Part shown: positions 12,968-22,500 of the stretch, one piece after another
How the letters are laid out: each line of letters opens with the position of its first letter
How positions within the stretch are numbered: position 1 is the stretch's first letter
Origin: Euglena gracilis
Taxonomy: Eukaryota > Euglenozoa > Euglenophyceae > Euglenales > Euglenaceae
Direction: 5' to 3'
Assembly (NCBI GenBank): GCA_900893395.1
Contig: CAAHFI010152018.1
Coordinates: 1-23,706 of the forward strand
DNA: 23,706 nucleotides
The notes under the pieces: generated by a model
What the model saw: only the letters and a program-made list of their open reading frames with translations
What the model was told of the DNA's origin: nothing
The model's database searches: none
Translations under genes and position numbers: made by a program

Positions 12968-13554
12968 TCAAAACGGACCGGCCCAGGCCGTTTGGGTCAA
13001 ACGGACCGGGCCCAGGCCGTTTGGGTCACAACGGACCGGGCCCAGGCCGTTTGGGTCAAAACGGACCGGGCCCAGGCCGTTTGGGTCAAACGGACCGGGC
13101 CCAGGCCGTTTGGGTCAAAACGGACCGGGCCCAGGCCGTTTGGGTCAAACGGACCGGGCCCAGGCCGTTTGGGTCAAACGGACCGGGCCCAGGCCGTTTG
13201 GGTCAAACGGACCGGGCCCAGGCCGTTTGGGTCAAACGGACCGGGCCCAGGCCGTTTGGGTCAAAACGGACCGGGCCCAGGCCGTTTGGGTCAAACGGAC
13301 CGGGCCCAGGCCGTTTGGGTCACAACGGACCGGGCCCAGGCCGTTTGGGTCAAAACGGACCGGGCCCAGGCCGTTTGGGTCAAACGGACCGGGCCCAGGC
13401 CGTTTGGGTCAAAACGGACCGGGCCCAGGCCGTTTGGGTCAAACGGACCGGGCCCAGGCCGTTTGGGTCAAACGGACCGGGCCCAGGCCGTTTGGGTCAA
13501 ACGGACCGGGCCCAGGCCGTTTGGGTCAAACGGACCGGGCCCAGGCCGTTTGGG
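12968..13554. repeat. Tandem duplication of a ten-unit block (C-A-B-C-A-C-A-A-A-A)
   Basis: The ten-form order C A B C A C A A A A occurs twice back to back, starting at 12,968 and 13,261. The period is 293 bp rather than 294 because the first C unit has GGCCC for GGGCCC. The preceding and following units differ (B before the first copy, A before the second), so the match is bounded. Ten matching units, including rarer C forms, are less likely by chance than the seven-unit case. This is the best candidate for a block-scale duplication in the array. Confidence 0.65.
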
Positions 13555-15239
13555 TCACAACGGACCGGGCCCAGGCCGTTTGGGTCACAACGGACCGGGC
13601 CCAGGCCGTTTGGGTCAAACGGACCGGGCCCAGGCCGTTTGGGTCACAACGGACCGGGCCCAGGCCGTTTGGGTCAAACGGACCGGGCCCAGGCCGTTTG
13701 GGTCAAACGGACCGGGCCCAGGCCGTTTGGGTCACAACGGACCGGGCCCAGGCCGTTTGGGTCAAACGGACCGGGCCCAGGCCGTTTGGGTCACAACGGA
13801 CCGGGCCCAGGCCGTTTGGGTCAAACGGACCGGGCCCAGGCCGTTTGGGTCACAACGGACCGGGCCCAGGCCGTTTGGGTCAAACGGACCGGGCCCAGGC
13901 CGTTTGGGTCAAAACGGACCGGGCCCAGGCCGTTTGGGTCACAACGGACCGGGCCCAGGCCGTTTGGGTCACAACGGACCGGGCCCAGGCCGTTTGGGTC
14001 AAACGGACCGGGCCCAGGCCGTTTGGGTCAAACGGACCGGGCCCAGGCCGTTTGGGTCACAACGGACCGGGCCCAGGCCGTTTGGGTCAAAACGGACCGG
14101 GCCCAGGCCGTTTGGGTCAAAACGGACCGGGCCCAGGCCGTTTGGGTCAAACGGACCGGGCCCAGGCCGTTTGGGTCAAAACGGACCGGGCCCAGGCCGT
14201 TTGGGTCACAACGGACCGGGCCCAGGCCGTTTGGGTCAAACGGACCGGGCCCAGGCCGTTTGGGTCAAAACGGACCGGGCCCAGGCCGTTTGGGTCAAAC
14301 GGACCGGGCCCAGGCCGTTTGGGTCAAACGGACCGGGCCCAGGCCGTTTGGGTCAAACGGACCGGGCCCAGGCCGTTTGGGTCAAAACGGACCGGGCCCA
14401 GGCCGTTTGGGTCACAACGGACCGGGCCCAGGCCGTTTGGGTCAAACGGACCGGGCCCAGGCCGTTTGGGTCACAACGGACCGGGCCCAGGCCGTTTGGG
14501 TCAAACGGACCGGGCCCAGGCCGTTTGGGTCACAACGGACCGGGCCCAGGCCGTTTGGGTCAAACGGACCGGGCCCAGGCCGTTTGGGTCAAACGGACCG
14601 GGCCCAGGCCGTTTGGGTCAAACGGACCGGGCCCAGGCCGTTTGGGTCACAACGGACCGGGCCCAGGCCGTTTGGGTCACAACGGACCGGGCCCAGGCCG
14701 TTTGGGTCAAAACGGACCGGGCCCAGGCCGTTTGGGTCAAACGGACCGGGCCCAGGCCGTTTGGGTCAAAACGGACCGGGCCCAGGCCGTTTGGGTCAAA
14801 ACGGACCGGGCCCAGGCCGTTTGGGTCACAACGGACCGGGCCCAGGCCGTTTGGGTCAAACGGACCGGGCCCAGGCCGTTTGGGTCACAACGGACCGGGC
14901 CCAGGCCGTTTGGGTCAAAACGGACCGGGCCCAGGCCGTTTGGGTCAAAACGGACCGGGCCCAGGCCGTTTGGGTCACAACGGACCGGGCCCAGGCCGTT
15001 TGGGTCAAAACGGACCGGGCCCAGGCCGTTTGGGTCACAACGGACCGGGCCCAGGCCGTTTGGGTCAAACGGACCGGGCCCAGGCCGTTTGGGTCAAACG
15101 GACCGGGCCCAGGCCGTTTGGGTCAAACGGACCGGGCCCAGGCCGTTTGGGTCAAACGGACCGGGCCCAGGCCGTTTGGGTCAAACGGACCGGGCCCAGG
15201 CCGTTTGGGTCAAAACGGACCGGGCCCAGGCCGTTTGGG

Positions 15240-15474
15240 TCACAACGGACCGGGCCCAGGCCGTTTGGGTCAAACGGACCGGCCCAGGCCGTTTGGGTCA
15301 CAACGGACCGGGCCCAGGCCGTTTGGGTCAAACGGACCGGGCCCAGGCCGTTTGGGTCACAACGGACCGGGCCCAGGCCGTTTGGGTCAAACGGACCGGC
15401 CCAGGCCGTTTGGGTCACAACGGACCGGGCCCAGGCCGTTTGGGTCAAAACGGACCGGGCCCAGGCCGTTTGGG
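15240..15474. repeat. Four-unit block duplication marked by a rare GGCCC variant
   Basis: The order here is B A' B A B A' B C, where A' is an A unit with GGCCC instead of GGGCCC. The two A' deletions (at 15,281 and 15,398) are 117 bp apart, exactly one B-A'-B-A block. Sharing a rare mutation at block spacing supports copying of a four-unit segment, followed by a different unit (C) at the end of the second copy. Confidence 0.6.
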
Positions 15475-15551
15475 TCACAACGGACCGGGCCCAGGCCGTT
15501 TGGGTCAAACGGACCGGGCCCAGGCCGTTTGGGTCAAACGGACCGGGCCCA

Positions 15552-15578
15552 GGCCGTTTGGGTCACGGACCGGGCCCA
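15552..15578. repeat. 27-bp TCACGG unit, second copy
   Basis: This unit has the same shortened tract, TCACGG, as the unit at 7,537-7,563. It lies between A forms in the core. The neighbours on each side do not match those of the first copy, which favours independent origin over a long block copy. Confidence 0.8.
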
Positions 15579-15973
15579 GGCCGTTTGGGTCAAACGGACC
15601 GGGCCCAGGCCGTTTGGGTCAAACGGACCGGGCCCAGGCCGTTTGGGTCAAACGGACCGGGCCCAGGCCGTTTGGGTCAAAACGGACCGGGCCCAGGCCG
15701 TTTGGGTCACAACGGACCGGGCCCAGGCCGTTTGGGTCAAACGGACCGGGCCCAGGCCGTTTGGGTCACAACGGACCGGGCCCAGGCCGTTTGGGTCAAA
15801 ACGGACCGGGCCCAGGCCGTTTGGGTCACAACGGACCGGGCCCAGGCCGTTTGGGTCACAACGGACCGGGCCCAGGCCGTTTGGGTCAAACGGACCGGGC
15901 CCAGGCCGTTTGGGTCACAACGGACCGGGCCCAGGCCGTTTGGGTCAAACGGACCGGGCCCAGGCCGTTTGGG

Positions 15974-16295
15974 TCAAAACGGACCGGGCCCAGGCCGTTT
16001 GGGTCAAACGGACCGGGCCCAGGCCGTTTGGGTCAAACGGACCGGGCCCAGGCCGTTTGGGTCAAACGGACCGGGCCCAGGCCGTTTGGGTCAAAACGGA
16101 CCGGGCCCAGGCCGTTTGGGTCAAACGGACCGGGCCCAGGCCGTTTGGGTCAAACGGACCGGGCCCAGGCCGTTTGGGTCAAACGGACCGGGCCCAGGCC
16201 GTTTGGGTCAAAACGGACCGGGCCCAGGCCGTTTGGGTCAAACGGACCGGGCCCAGGCCGTTTGGGTCAAACGGACCGGGCCCAGGCCGTTTGGG
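15974..16295. repeat. Short periodic run C-A-A-A, C-A-A-A, C-A-A
   Basis: C forms start at 15,974, 16,091, 16,208 and 16,296, with three, three and two A forms between them (periods 117, 117 and 88 bp). It looks like a local four-unit periodicity that lost one A unit in the third block. Chance is a real alternative because A is the commonest form. Confidence 0.45.
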
Positions 16296-17048
16296 TCAAA
16301 ACGGACCGGGCCCAGGCCGTTTGGGTCAAACGGACCGGGCCCAGGCCGTTTGGGTCACAACGGACCGGGCCCAGGCCGTTTGGGTCAAAACGGACCGGGC
16401 CCAGGCCGTTTGGGTCAAACGGACCGGGCCCAGGCCGTTTGGGTCAAAACGGACCGGGCCCAGGCCGTTTGGGTCAAACGGACCGGCCCAGGCCGTTTGG
16501 GTCACAACGGACCGGGCCCAGGCCGTTTGGGTCAAACGGACCGGGCCCAGGCCGTTTGGGTCAAACGGACCGGGCCCAGGCCGTTTGGGTCAAAACGGAC
16601 CGGGCCCAGGCCGTTTGGGTCAAACGGACCGGGCCCAGGCCGTTTGGGTCAAACGGACCGGGCCCAGGCCGTTTGGGTCAAACGGACCGGGCCCAGGCCG
16701 TTTGGGTCAAACGGACCGGGCCCAGGCCGTTTGGGTCAAAACGGACCGGGCCCAGGCCGTTTGGGTCAAACGGACCGGGCCCAGGCCGTTTGGGTCAAAC
16801 GGACCGGCCCAGGCCGTTTGGGTCACAACGGACCGGGCCCAGGCCGTTTGGGTCAAACGGACCGGGCCCAGGCCGTTTGGGTCAAACGGACCGGGCCCAG
16901 GCCGTTTGGGTCAAAACGGACCGGGCCCAGGCCGTTTGGGTCAAACGGACCGGGCCCAGGCCGTTTGGGTCACAACGGACCGGGCCCAGGCCGTTTGGGT
17001 CAAACGGACCGGGCCCAGGCCGTTTGGGTCAAACGGACCGGGCCCAGG

Positions 17049-17065
17049 CCGTTTGGGTCAAACGG
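17049..17065. repeat. Inter-unit hairpin, representative example (7-bp stem, GGT loop)
   Basis: Across the junction of two units the sequence is CCGTTTG, GGT, CAAACGG. The two 7-base arms are perfect reverse complements around a 3-base loop. It recurs at every unit ahead of an A form, so hundreds of times in the window. In B and C forms the 3' arm carries one extra base (CACAACGG or CAAAACGG), which would give a single-base bulge next to the loop. This is a structural prediction from sequence; no function is implied. Confidence 0.85.
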
Positions 17066-17084
17066 ACCGGGCCCAGGCCGTTTG
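17059..17084. repeat. Intra-unit imperfect palindrome, representative example (26 bp, centred on GGGCCC)
   Basis: From CAAACGG to the following CCGTTTG, 11 of 13 base pairs are symmetric around the centre of GGGCCC. The two breaks are A opposite G (dyad positions 8/19) and C opposite A (10/17). On the minus strand the second break becomes a T-G pair, so a minus-strand transcript could pair 12 of 13 positions with one wobble, minus the bases needed for the turn. The dyad covers 26 of the 29 bases of an A-form unit, leaving only GGT between successive dyads. Confidence 0.85.
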
Positions 17085-19480
17085 GGTCAAACGGACCGGG
17101 CCCAGGCCGTTTGGGTCAAACGGACCGGGCCCAGGCCGTTTGGGTCACAACGGACCGGGCCCAGGCCGTTTGGGTCAAACGGACCGGGCCCAGGCCGTTT
17201 GGGTCAAAACGGACCGGGCCCAGGCCGTTTGGGTCAAACGGACCGGGCCAGGCCGTTTGGGTCAACGGACCGGGCCCAGGCCGTTTGGGTCAAACGGACC
17301 GGGCCCAGGCCGTTTGGGTCACAACGGACCGGGCCCAGGCCGTTTGGGTCACAACGGACCGGGCCCAGGCCGTTTGGGTCAAAACGGACCGGGCCCAGGC
17401 CGTTTGGGTCAAACGGACCGGGCCCAGGCCGTTTGGGTCAAACGGACCGGGCCCAGGCCGTTTGGGTCAAACGGACCGGGCCCAGGCCGTTTGGGTCAAA
17501 CGGACCGGGCCCAGGCCGTTTGGGTCACAACGGACCGGGCCCAGGCCGTTTGGGTCAAACGGACCGGGCCCAGGCCGTTTGGGTCACAACGGACCGGGCC
17601 CAGGCCGTTTGGGTCAAACGGACCGGGCCCAGGCCGTTTGGGTCACAACGGACCGGGCCCAGGCCGTTTGGGTCACAACGGACCGGGCCCAGGCCGTTTG
17701 GGTCAAACGGACCGGGCCCAGGCCGTTTGGGTCAAACGGACCGGGCCCAGGCCGTTTGGGTCACAACGGACCGGGCCCAGGCCGTTTGGGTCAAACGGAC
17801 CGGGCCCAGGCCGTTTGGGTCAAACGGACCGGGCCCAGGCCGTTTGGGTCAAACGGACCGGGCCCAGGCCGTTTGGGTCAAACGGACCGGGCCCAGGCCG
17901 TTTGGGTCAAACGGACCGGGCCCAGGCCGTTTGGGTCAAACGGACCGGGCCCAGGCCGTTTGGGTCACAACGGACCGGGCCCAGGCCGTTTGGGTCAAAA
18001 CGGACCGGGCCCAGGCCGTTTGGGTCACAACGGACCGGGCCCAGGCCGTTTGGGTCAAAACGGACCGGGCCCAGGCCGTTTGGGTCAAACGGACCGGGCC
18101 CAGGCCGTTTGGGTCAAACGGACCGGGCCCAGGCCGTTTGGGTCACAACGGACCGGGCCCAGGCCGTTTGGGTCAAACGGACCGGGCCCAGGCCGTTTGG
18201 GTCACAACGGACCGGGCCCAGGCCGTTTGGGTCAAACGGACCGGGCCCAGGCCGTTTGGGTCAAAACGGACCGGGCCCAGGCCGTTTGGGTCACAACGGA
18301 CCGGGCCCAGGCCGTTTGGGTCAAACGGACCGGGCCCAGGCCGTTTGGGTCAAAACGGACCGGGCCCAGGCCGTTTGGGTCAAACGGACCGGGCCCAGGC
18401 CGTTTGGGTCAAACGGACCGGCCCAGGCCGTTTGGGTCAAAACGGACCGGGCCCAGGCCGTTTGGGTCAAACGGACCGGGCCCAGGCCGTTTGGGTCAAA
18501 CGGACCGGGCCCAGGCCGTTTGGGTCAAACGGACCGGGCCCAGGCCGTTTGGGTCAAACGGACCGGGCCCAGGCCGTTTGGGTCAAACGGACCGGGCCCA
18601 GGCCGTTTGGGTCACAACGGACCGGGCCCAGGCCGTTTGGGTCAAACGGACCGGGCCCAGGCCGTTTGGGTCAAAACGGACCGGGCCCAGGCCGTTTGGG
18701 TCACAACGGACCGGGCCCAGGCCGTTTGGGTCAAAACGGACCGGGCCCAGGCCGTTTGGGTCACAACGGACCGGGCCCAGGCCGTTTGGGTCAAACGGAC
18801 CGGCCCAGGCCGTTTGGGTCACAACGGACCGGGCCCAGGCCGTTTGGGTCAAAACGGACCGGGCCCAGGCCGTTTGGGTCACAACGGACCGGGCCCAGGC
18901 CGTTTGGGTCACAACGGACCGGGCCCAGGCCGTTTGGGTCACAACGGACCGGGCCCAGGCCGTTTGGGTCACAACGGACCGGGCCCAGGCCGTTTGGGTC
19001 AAAACGGACCGGGCCCAGGCCGTTTGGGTCACAACGGACCGGGCCCAGGCCGTTTGGGTCAAACGGACCGGGCCCAGGCCGTTTGGGTCACAACGGACCG
19101 GGCCCAGGCCGTTTGGGTCACAACGGACCGGGCCCAGGCCGTTTGGGTCAAAACGGACCGGGCCCAGGCCGTTTGGGTCACAACGGACCGGGCCCAGGCC
19201 GTTTGGGTCACAACGGACCGGGCCCAGGCCGTTTGGGTCAAACGGACCGGGCCCAGGCCGTTTGGGTCACAACGGACCGGGCCCAGGCCGTTTGGGTCAA
19301 ACGGACCGGGCCCAGGCCGTTTGGGTCAAACGGACCGGGCCCAGGCCGTTTGGGTCAAACGGACCGGGCCCAGGCCGTTTGGGTCAAACGGACCGGGCCC
19401 AGGCCGTTTGGGTCACAACGGACCGGGCCCAGGCCGTTTGGGTCACAACGGACCGGGCCCAGGCCGTTTGGGTCAAACGG

Positions 19481-19573
19481 ACCGGGCCGGACCGGGCCGG
19501 TTTGGGTCACGGGCGGGACCGGGCCCAGGCCGTTTGGGTCAAAACGGACCGGGCCCAGTTTGGGTCACAAACG
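19481..19573. repeat. Scrambled junction patch inside the array
   Basis: A 10-bp block, ACCGGGCCGG, occurs twice in tandem at 19,481-19,500. It is followed by TTTGGGTCACGGGCGGGACC, and then one unit later by GGGCCCAGTTTGGGTCAC, which lacks the usual GGCCG. Nothing similar occurs in the core. The patch coincides with the change from clean to degraded units. It could be a recombination or slippage scar, or an assembly join between reads of different quality. Confidence 0.75.
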
Positions 19574-22500
19574 GACCGGGCCCAGGCCGTTTGGGTCAAA
19601 ACGGACCGGGCCCAGGCCGTTTGGGTCAAACGGACCGGGCCCAGGCCGTTTGGGTCAAAACGGACCGGGCCCAGGCCGTTTGGGTCACAACGGACCGGGC
19701 CCAGGCCGTTTGGGTCAAACGGACCGGGCCAGGCCGTTTGGGTCACAACGGACCGGGCCCAGGCCGTTTGGGTCACAACGGACCGGGCCCAGGCCGTTTG
19801 GGTCAAAACGGACCGGGCCCAGGCCGTTTGGTCAAACGGACCGGGCCCAGGCCGTTTGGGTCACAAACGGACCGGGCCAGGCCGTTTGGGTCACAACGGA
19901 CCGGGCCCAGGCCGTTTGGGTCAAACGGACCGGCCCAGGCCGTTTGGGTCAAAACGGACCGGGCCCAGGCCGTTTGGGTCAAAACGGACCGGGCCCAGGC
20001 CGTTTGGGTCACAACGGACCGGGCCCAGGCCGTTTGGGTCACAACGGACCGGGCCCAGGCCGTTTGGGTCAAAACGGACCGGGCCCAGGCCGTTTGGGTC
20101 AAACGGACCGGGCCCAGGCCGTTTGGGTCAAAAGGACCGGGCCCAGGCCGTTTGGGTCAAACGGACCGGGCCCAGGCCGTTTGGGTCACAACGGACCGGG
20201 CCCAGGCCGTTTGGGTCACAACGGACCGGGCCCAGGCCGTTTGGGTCAAACGGACCGGGCCAGGCCGTTTGGGTCAAACGGACCGGGCCCAGGCCGTTTG
20301 GGTCAAACGGACCGGGCCCAGGCCGTTTGGGTCACAACGGACCGGGCCCAGGCCGTTTGGGTCAAACGGACCGGGCCCAGGCCGTTTGGGTCACAACGGA
20401 CCGGGCCCAGGCCGTTTGGGTCAAACGGACCGGGCCCAGGCCGTTTGGGTCACAACGGACCGGGCCCAGGCCGTTTGGGTCAAACGGACCGGGCCCAGGC
20501 CGTTTGGGTCACAAGGACCGGGCCCAGGCCGTTTGGGTCAAACGGACCGGGCCCAGGCCGTTTGGGTCAAACGGACCGGGCCCAGGCCGTTTGGGTCACA
20601 ACGGACCGGGCCCAGGCCGTTTGGGTCAAAACGGACCGGGCCCAGGCCGTTTGGGTCACAACGGACCGGGCCCAGGCCGTTTGGGTCACAACGGACCGGG
20701 CCCAGGCCGTTTGGGTCACAACGGACCGGGCCAGGCCGTTTGGGTCACAACGGACCGGGCCCAGGCCGTTTGGGTCAACGGACCGGGCCCAGGCCGTTTG
20801 GGTCAAACGGACCGGGCCCAGGCCGTTTGGGTCAAAACGGACCGGGCCCAGGCCGTTTGGGTCACAACGGACCGGGCCCAGGCCGTTTGGGTCACAACGG
20901 ACCGGGCCCAGGCCGTTTGGGTCACAACGGACCGGGCCCAGGCCGTTTGGGTCAAACGGACCGGGCCCAGGCCGTTTGGGTCAAAACGGACCGGGCCAGG
21001 CCGTTTGGGTCACAACGGACCGGGCCCAGGCCGTTTGGGTCAAACGGACCGGGCCCAGGCCGTTTGGGTCAAAACGGACCGGGCCAGGCCGTTTGGGTCA
21101 ACGGACGGGCCCAGGCCGTTTGGGTCACAACGGACCGGGCCCAGGCCGTTTGGGTCAAACGGACCGGGCCAGGCCGTTTGGGTCAAACGGACCGGGCCCA
21201 GGCCGTTTGGGTCACAACGGACCGGCCCAGGCCGTTTGGGTCAAAACGGACCGGGCCCAGGCCGTTTGGGTCAAACGGACCGGGCCCAGGCCGTTTGGGT
21301 CACAACGGACCGGGCCCAGGCCGTTTGGTCAAACGGACCGGGCCCAGGCCGTTTGGGTCAAAACGGACCGGGCCCAGGCCGTTTGGGTCACAACGGACCG
21401 GGCCCAGGCCGTTTGGGTCACAACGGACCGGGCCAGGCCGTTTGGGTCAACGGACCGGGCCCAGGCCGTTTGGGTCACAAACGGACCGGGCCAGGCCGTT
21501 TGGGTCAAACGGACCGGGCCCAGGCCGTTTGGGTCACAAACGGACCGGGCCCAGGCCGTTTGGGTCAAACGGACCGGGCCCAGGCCGTTTGGGTCAAAAC
21601 GGACCGGGCCCAGGCCGTTTGGGTCACAACGGACCGGGCCCAGGCCGTTTGGGTCACAACGGACCGGCCCAGGCCGTTTGGGTCAAACGGACCGGGCCCA
21701 GGCCGTTTGGGTCAAACGGACCGGGCCCAGGCCGTTTGGGTCACAACGGACCGGGCCCAGGCCGTTTGGGTCAAAACGGACCGGGCCCAGGCCGTTTGGG
21801 TCACAAAGGACCGGGCCCAGGCCGTTTGGGTCAAACGGACCGGGCCCAGGCCGTTTGGGTCCAAAGGACCGGGCCCAGGCCGTTTGGGTCACAACGGACC
21901 GGGCCCAGGCCGTTTGGGTCAAAACGGACCGGGCCCAGGCCGTTTGGGTCAAACGGACCGGGCCCAGGCCGTTTGGGTCACAACGGACCGGGCCCAGGCC
22001 GTTTGGGTCAAAAGGACCGGGCCCAGGCCGTTTGGGTCACAACGGACCGGGCCCAGGCCGTTTGGGTCACAACGGACCGGCCCAGGCCGTTTGGGTCAAC
22101 GGACCGGGCCCAGGCCGTTTGGGTCAAAACGGACCGGGCCCAGGCCGTTTGGGTCAAACGGACCGGGCCAGGCCGTTTGGGTCACAACGGACCGGGCCCA
22201 GGCCGTTTGGGTCAAACGGACCGGGCCCAGGCCGTTTGGGTCACAACGGACGGGCCCAGGCCGTTTGGGTCAAACGGACCGGGCCCAGGCCGTTTGGGTC
22301 AAAACGGACCGGGCCCAGGCCGTTTGGTCAAAACGGACCGGGCCCAGGCCGTTTGGGTCACACACGGACCGGCCCAGGCCGTTTGGGTCAACGGACCGGG
22401 CCAGGCCGTTTGGGTCAAAACGGACCGGGCCCAGGCCGTTTGGGTCAAAACGGACCGGCCCAGGCCGTTTGGGTCACAACGGACCGGGCCAGGTTTGGGT

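Larger units (their letters stand above)
4711..19480. repeat. Homogeneous core of the array
   Basis: Here the GTTTGGGT and CGGACCGGGCCCA parts are almost invariant, and nearly all variation is the choice of the A, B or C form. Hand-reading 6.84-8.75 kb gives roughly half A, somewhat over two-fifths B and few C. The 12.8-14.4 kb stretch is richer in C. Form frequencies therefore drift along the array, and no fixed multi-unit period runs through it. Scattered exceptions are GGCCC for GGGCCC (10,277; 12,980; 15,281; 15,398; 16,483; 16,805; 18,419; 18,803, approximate), GGGCC for GGGCCC (near 6,768, 9,021, 11,040 and 17,247) and a few short units listed separately. Low divergence between units implies recent or continuing homogenisation, as expected for unequal exchange or gene conversion in satellites. 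Confidence 0.85.

Noticed and set aside
18583-19062. Minus-strand open frame of 159 codons made of VTQTAWARSV and DPNGLGPVRC repeats (the longest of about two dozen similar ones)
   Set aside because: Its length simply reflects a local run of 30-bp units, which keep frame. Each 29-bp unit switches the frame, and each unit has a TGA in one frame. A coding repeat would be kept to multiples of three.
19481-19573. Mobile-element insertion or target-site scar
   Set aside because: All bases in the patch can be derived from the satellite unit. There is no foreign sequence, terminal repeat or target-site duplication of an insert.
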